Source: Thoreauomyces humboldtii (lineage: Eukaryota; Chytridiomycota; Chytridiomycetes; Spizellomycetales; Powellomycetaceae). From it: a DNA stretch of 10,038 nt. Positions 7,338 to 10,038 of the stretch are shown piece by piece. Location of the stretch: assembly GCA_027596035.1 (NCBI GenBank), contig JADGJA010000831.1, forward strand, positions 1 to 10,038, given 5' to 3'. Under the pieces are notes generated by a model that saw nothing but the letters and a program-made list of their open reading frames with translations, searched no databases and was not told the origin of the DNA. Position 1 is the stretch's first letter. Each line of letters opens with the position of its first letter. A program made the position numbers and the translations under genes.

Positions 7338-8277
7338 TCAAACGGTGAGACCGCCGTGCCGCGCAAGTCCGGGACGCTCGCCGGCGGAGCTAGAAACGAA
7401 AAGGTGGGGGAAAAAGAGAGCAGCCCGAAAATCAGTACATGGAAGGGAGAATGAATGTCCGAGGTCGGGCAAAGCAGGAACGGGGGTTGCTCACTTACCC
7501 AGGACCACCGAGGGGAACGACCTTGTCACCGTTCTTGACGATCTTGCCACCGTTCGCGAAGACGTTGCCGTTCCCGCCCTGCGATCCGGCGTTGCCGACG
7601 ACGTGCTCCGAGTGACCTCGACGAGGGAAGTTCCCGTACTCTCCGTTCGTGGTCTCGGGACGACGGTAGGTGTAGGTGTCGACGGCCTCGACGAGGTTGC
7701 CGCCACCGTTGGGCTGGTAGGTGGTGGTGCTGAGGGTCACAGTGTGTGTCTGAGGGTCACCGTTCACCTGGGTGTAGGAGGTTCCGGACAGGTTGCTGTT
7801 GTTGTTGCCGTTGCCGCCTTGCTGCTGGTAGGACGAGGAACCTTGGGTATACTGCTGCTGCTGCTGGGGGTATGAAGCGTGACGGCTTTGGAGCAGAGAA
7901 GAGGAGGACGACGAACCGCCGATGTCACCGTACTGCAGAGCGTCGTATGCGTTCTGTGCAGCCTGGGAGGGTTCGGTGGTGGTCGAGTACTCGCGAGCCG
8001 AACCCCCGCTGATGCCCGAGTATTGACCTGCCGAAAGCTGGAGAGCCTGCTGCTGGGGACCGTAACTCACGAACGAGGAAGGACCGCCGCCGACACCGAT
8101 TTGCCCCGAGGAGGAGAAGGAGCTGGAAAAGTCCTCGACCCCGAGTCGCAAGCGATCGAGCTCGTTCTGGGCTTGGTAGGGACGGATGGGCGTAGACTGC
8201 GACTGTGCGAATTGGTCTAGAGGGCCCCCTTGCTGGTAGGTGAGAGGTCCTTGACCAGCGTTCCATGATCCGCTCAT
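7338..8277 (-). CDS. Gln/Ser/Gly-rich low-complexity protein (2 exons, 276 aa)
   Basis: No recognised family. Exons 8277-7499 and 7389-7338. The protein starts MSGSWNAGQGPLTYQQGG and is rich in Gln, Ser, Gly, Asn and Tyr, with a poly-Ser run, a QQQQQ run and GGNGNNN. A short more regular segment reads QTHTVTLSTTTYQPN, then a VDTYTYRRPE stretch. There is no signal peptide, membrane segment or Cys-rich module. The composition resembles prion-like, condensate-forming or RNA-associated fungal proteins (inference from composition only). The second exon adds only 16 residues after Gly260 (SAGERPGLARHGGLTV) before TGA. The ATG at 8277 is followed by uninterrupted coding-like sequence. It converges with the homeodomain gene and diverges from the gene at 9407. 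Confidence 0.75.
7390..7498 (-). other. Intron near the 3' end of the Gln/Ser/Gly-rich gene (109 bp)
   Basis: Donor GTAAGT, branch TACTGAT near 7437, strong pyrimidine tract, acceptor TTTCTAG, phase 2. The donor overlaps an in-frame TAA (GGG TAA GT), so an unspliced transcript would stop right after Gly260 and lose only the 16-residue tail. Confidence 0.85.
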
Positions 8278-9406
8278 GATGATGGCAAGAAGGGGTTGGG
8301 GTTGGGGGTATGTGCTTGTGAGGGTATGCGGGATTTCCGAGTTCAGCTAGAGAGAAGAGGCGAGCGGCGACGGATCTTACTTTTGTTTCTCGAGCGGACT
8401 CTGAAAATGCCGCTGCTCTCGAAAGCAAACCCCGACCTTCTTTCGTCAGCCAGGCCAGGAATAGGAATACCTCCCCAAAGATTGCATCGGACATGACAGC
8501 TTTGATGTCCTCGTCATGTGCACGAGTACGCTGTCACACTGGTGGTCCGTTCGTGACATTTTCAAAGTGTGATTCCCGGGGCCGACAGCACGGCAGCATC
8601 CGCATGGCCATGGGCAGCGTTCCGTAGCCGCCGAGACATAGGGGCCATGGGGTCTCCAAGGAGCCACCGCCTGGTCTGTTGGGAAGTAGTTAGGGACATG
8701 CAGAGAAAGAGATATGCGAGCGAAAAGCAGTTAACCTCTGAGCATCACACATTTCGACAGCGACTGAGCGCGCTAGGAAGTCGATGAGGAGCGCCATATA
8801 GGGCAAAAGGCTGTCCGGTTTGCAAATCCGTCAGCTGCGCTCCTCTTCTTCGTGTACCATCTTCCGAGGCTGCGGTCCTCCAAGGCATCCCAAGGAGCGG
8901 TACGACGCCGTAGCTCACTTCATGAAAGTCTCAAGCTGCGCGAAGTGTTTCCACCGTGAATCACCTGAGCAGCCAGCACCGCTAGGTTATAGATCCGTTT
9001 GTCGGTACTTCGCACAATGAACCTTCCTTCCGCTTCCGGTCTCAGCATGACCCCAACGGGTTTGCCCTGATCTACCATTTTCGTCGAGTTTAGGTCTTGT
9101 GCTTACTTTGAAACGCGAAAGTTCCCCTTGAAACGTCGACTGTCCCGTTTTTTGTGGTGCACAAAAGCTTTTCGAGAGCGTAAGTTTCCTAGCAGAACCC
9201 CTCGACGACGGACCCTTCTATCCTCTCTTTGCCGAAAATTTGCGGTTACCCCTTATTAAAAAACCGTAGGAGCATTGGATTGTTGTCTGCATGCTGACCC
9301 TCATGGTGAGGATAAAAGGTAGGTGCTTCGTCTATCCGCCCTTGTCGCACTCAGCTCAAAACTCAAAACTTATAGATTCCTCATAGACTTACACTCACCA
9401 AACACC
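8278..9406. other. Intergenic region between two divergent genes
   Basis: No gene supported: open frames are under 75 codons and lack motifs. The left part is the 5' flank of the Gln/Ser/Gly-rich gene, with CCAACCCCAACCCC on its strand near 8290-8305. The right part carries TTGAAACG repeated about 21 bp apart (near 9108 and 9129), next to a GAAACGCGAAA word, and the promoter of the CBM18 gene. Confidence 0.5.
9311..9318 (+). promoter_or_regulatory. TATA-like element of the CBM18 gene
   Basis: GATAAAAG lies 96 bp before the ATG at 9407, with no ATG between them. A TCAAAAC-type direct repeat and CA-rich, G-poor sequence follow, resembling a typical fungal 5' leader. Positional inference. Confidence 0.4.
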
Positions 9407-9940
9407 ATGCAGTTTACACAACTTGTTCTTGCCGGATGCATTGCCCTCGCCGGCAGCGCCCTCGCGGCTCCCAAATGCCATGCGCGGGTTACTTCCACCA
9501 CGTCCATGATGGACGCTTCAGTTCCGACAGCAACGGCCCAGATCACCTTGGCTGCCATCTCGATGACGACTCCGGCGGCCGCTGCTGCGACTTCTACGGC
9601 CAGCTCCAAGAAGAAGCACACTCGCACGGGAACCAAGACAGGCATCCATCAGAGGACAAAGACCGGAACCAAGGTGCACACAAAGACCCACAGCGACAAG
9701 TCATCCACCAAAACGACCGCCGCTGCAGCTGTCCAAACCGCGGCTCCCGTCGCTGCTCCCGCAACTCCTCCAGTGTCTACCGGCGGGTCCGTCGACGCTG
9801 GCGAAAGCGGAAAGTGCGGTGGTGCCGGCGGCGGTCAGTCCTGTCGCCCGGGGCAGTGCTGCAGTGCTGCGGGGACTTGCGGTGGTTCCATCAAGGAATG
9901 CGGAACTGGCTGCCAGGCGAAGTTCGGCTTCTGCTTCTGA
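9407..9940 (+). CDS. Secreted CBM18 (hevein-type chitin-binding) protein with a Thr/Lys/His-rich linker (177 aa)
   Basis: Predicted extracellular or cell-wall protein. Residues 1-20 (MQFTQLVLAGCIALAGSALA) form a signal peptide, with likely cleavage at ALA before AP. Residues about 25-66 are Ser/Thr/Ala-rich, probably O-glycosylated. Residues 68-103 form a basic Thr/Lys/His linker with repeats of the TGTK/TKTG type. An Ala/Pro spacer follows. Residues 137-176 hold eight cysteines spaced C-x8-C-x4-CC-x5-C-x6-C-x3-C-x6-C, ending CGTGCQAKFGFCF: the fungal CBM18 pattern. The family binds chitin oligomers through a Ser and a cluster of aromatic residues around the fourth to sixth cysteines. Here that stretch is CCSAAGTCGGSIKEC, which keeps the Ser but has no aromatics, so binding may be weak or altered. 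No catalytic domain is fused. I start at 9407 rather than the upstream in-frame non-ATG codons because the signal peptide begins there. No intron needed. Confidence 0.87.
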   Translation: MQFTQLVLAGCIALAGSALAAPKCHARVTSTTSMMDASVPTATAQITLAAISMTTPAAAAATSTASSKKKHTRTGTKTGIHQRTKTGTKVHTKTHSDKSSTKTTAAAAVQTAAPVAAPATPPVSTGGSVDAGESGKCGGAGGGQSCRPGQCCSAAGTCGGSIKECGTGCQAKFGFCF

Positions 9941-10038
9941 TAGGACATTTTTGTACGGCTCGACGTTCCCCATTCTCTTCCTTCCTCCCCCTTCCCCCCT
10001 CATAGAATCCTTTGGCTGGACCAAGCTCTGTAAAAAAG
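9941..10038. other. 3' flank of the CBM18 gene
   Basis: Pyrimidine-rich sequence after the TGA, consistent with a 3' UTR. I see no clear AATAAA before the window ends. Confidence 0.4.

Noticed and set aside
7231..7875. Plus-strand frame of 214 codons
   Set aside because: Its Val/Gly-rich second half is the antisense shadow of the Gln/Ser/Gly-rich gene; the first half lies in its intron and 3' flank.
8349..8382. Possible 5' UTR intron of the Gln/Ser/Gly-rich gene (GTAAGA to CTCTCTAG, minus strand)
   Set aside because: At about 34 nt it is too short for normal splicing.
1..10038. tRNA, rRNA, CRISPR or transposon features
   Set aside because: I found no clover-leaf with a B-box, no rRNA-like sequence, no regularly spaced repeats, no terminal inverted repeats and no transposase or reverse-transcriptase motifs.

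Overview
The window looks like a piece of a fungal nuclear genome, probably a basidiomycete, although I cannot place it further. Genes are split by short spliceosomal introns (62 to 70 bp in most cases) with GT..AG ends and recognisable branch sites. The protein families seen are a plasma-membrane-type casein kinase I, a fungal homeodomain regulator and a secreted CBM18 (hevein-like) protein. Coding sequence is moderately GC-rich at third codon positions. I see no rRNA, tRNA, CRISPR or transposon genes.

Layout. 98-2095 (minus): a six-exon casein kinase I gene, which I could rebuild exon by exon to 557 residues. 2096-3466 (minus): the long upstream region of that gene. It contains two coding-like blocks that splice together in phase (3466-3300 and 2464 to about 2100) across an 835-bp intron; their frame then runs into the kinase gene out of frame. 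The minus strand also has no ATG at all between 3200 and the kinase ATG at 2095. 3467-6020: about 2.5 kb with no gene I can support, only small repeats and inverted repeats. 6021-7152 (plus): a two-exon homeodomain protein of 353 residues. 7338-8277 (minus): a two-exon Gln/Ser/Gly-rich protein of 276 residues, convergent with the homeodomain gene. 8278-9406: a 1.1-kb intergenic region between divergent genes. 9407-9940 (plus): a 177-residue secreted protein with a Thr/Lys/His-rich linker and a C-terminal eight-cysteine CBM18 module.

The genes do not form an obvious pathway. They are a signalling kinase, a transcription factor, a low-complexity protein and a cell-wall or secreted protein, as in an ordinary stretch of fungal chromosome. 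The most unusual part is the 5' region of the kinase gene. It combines an ATG-free leader, an overlapping spliced coding-like frame, a tandem pair of in-frame 3' splice sites and a stop-free 66-bp intron, which together suggest alternative promoters or isoforms.
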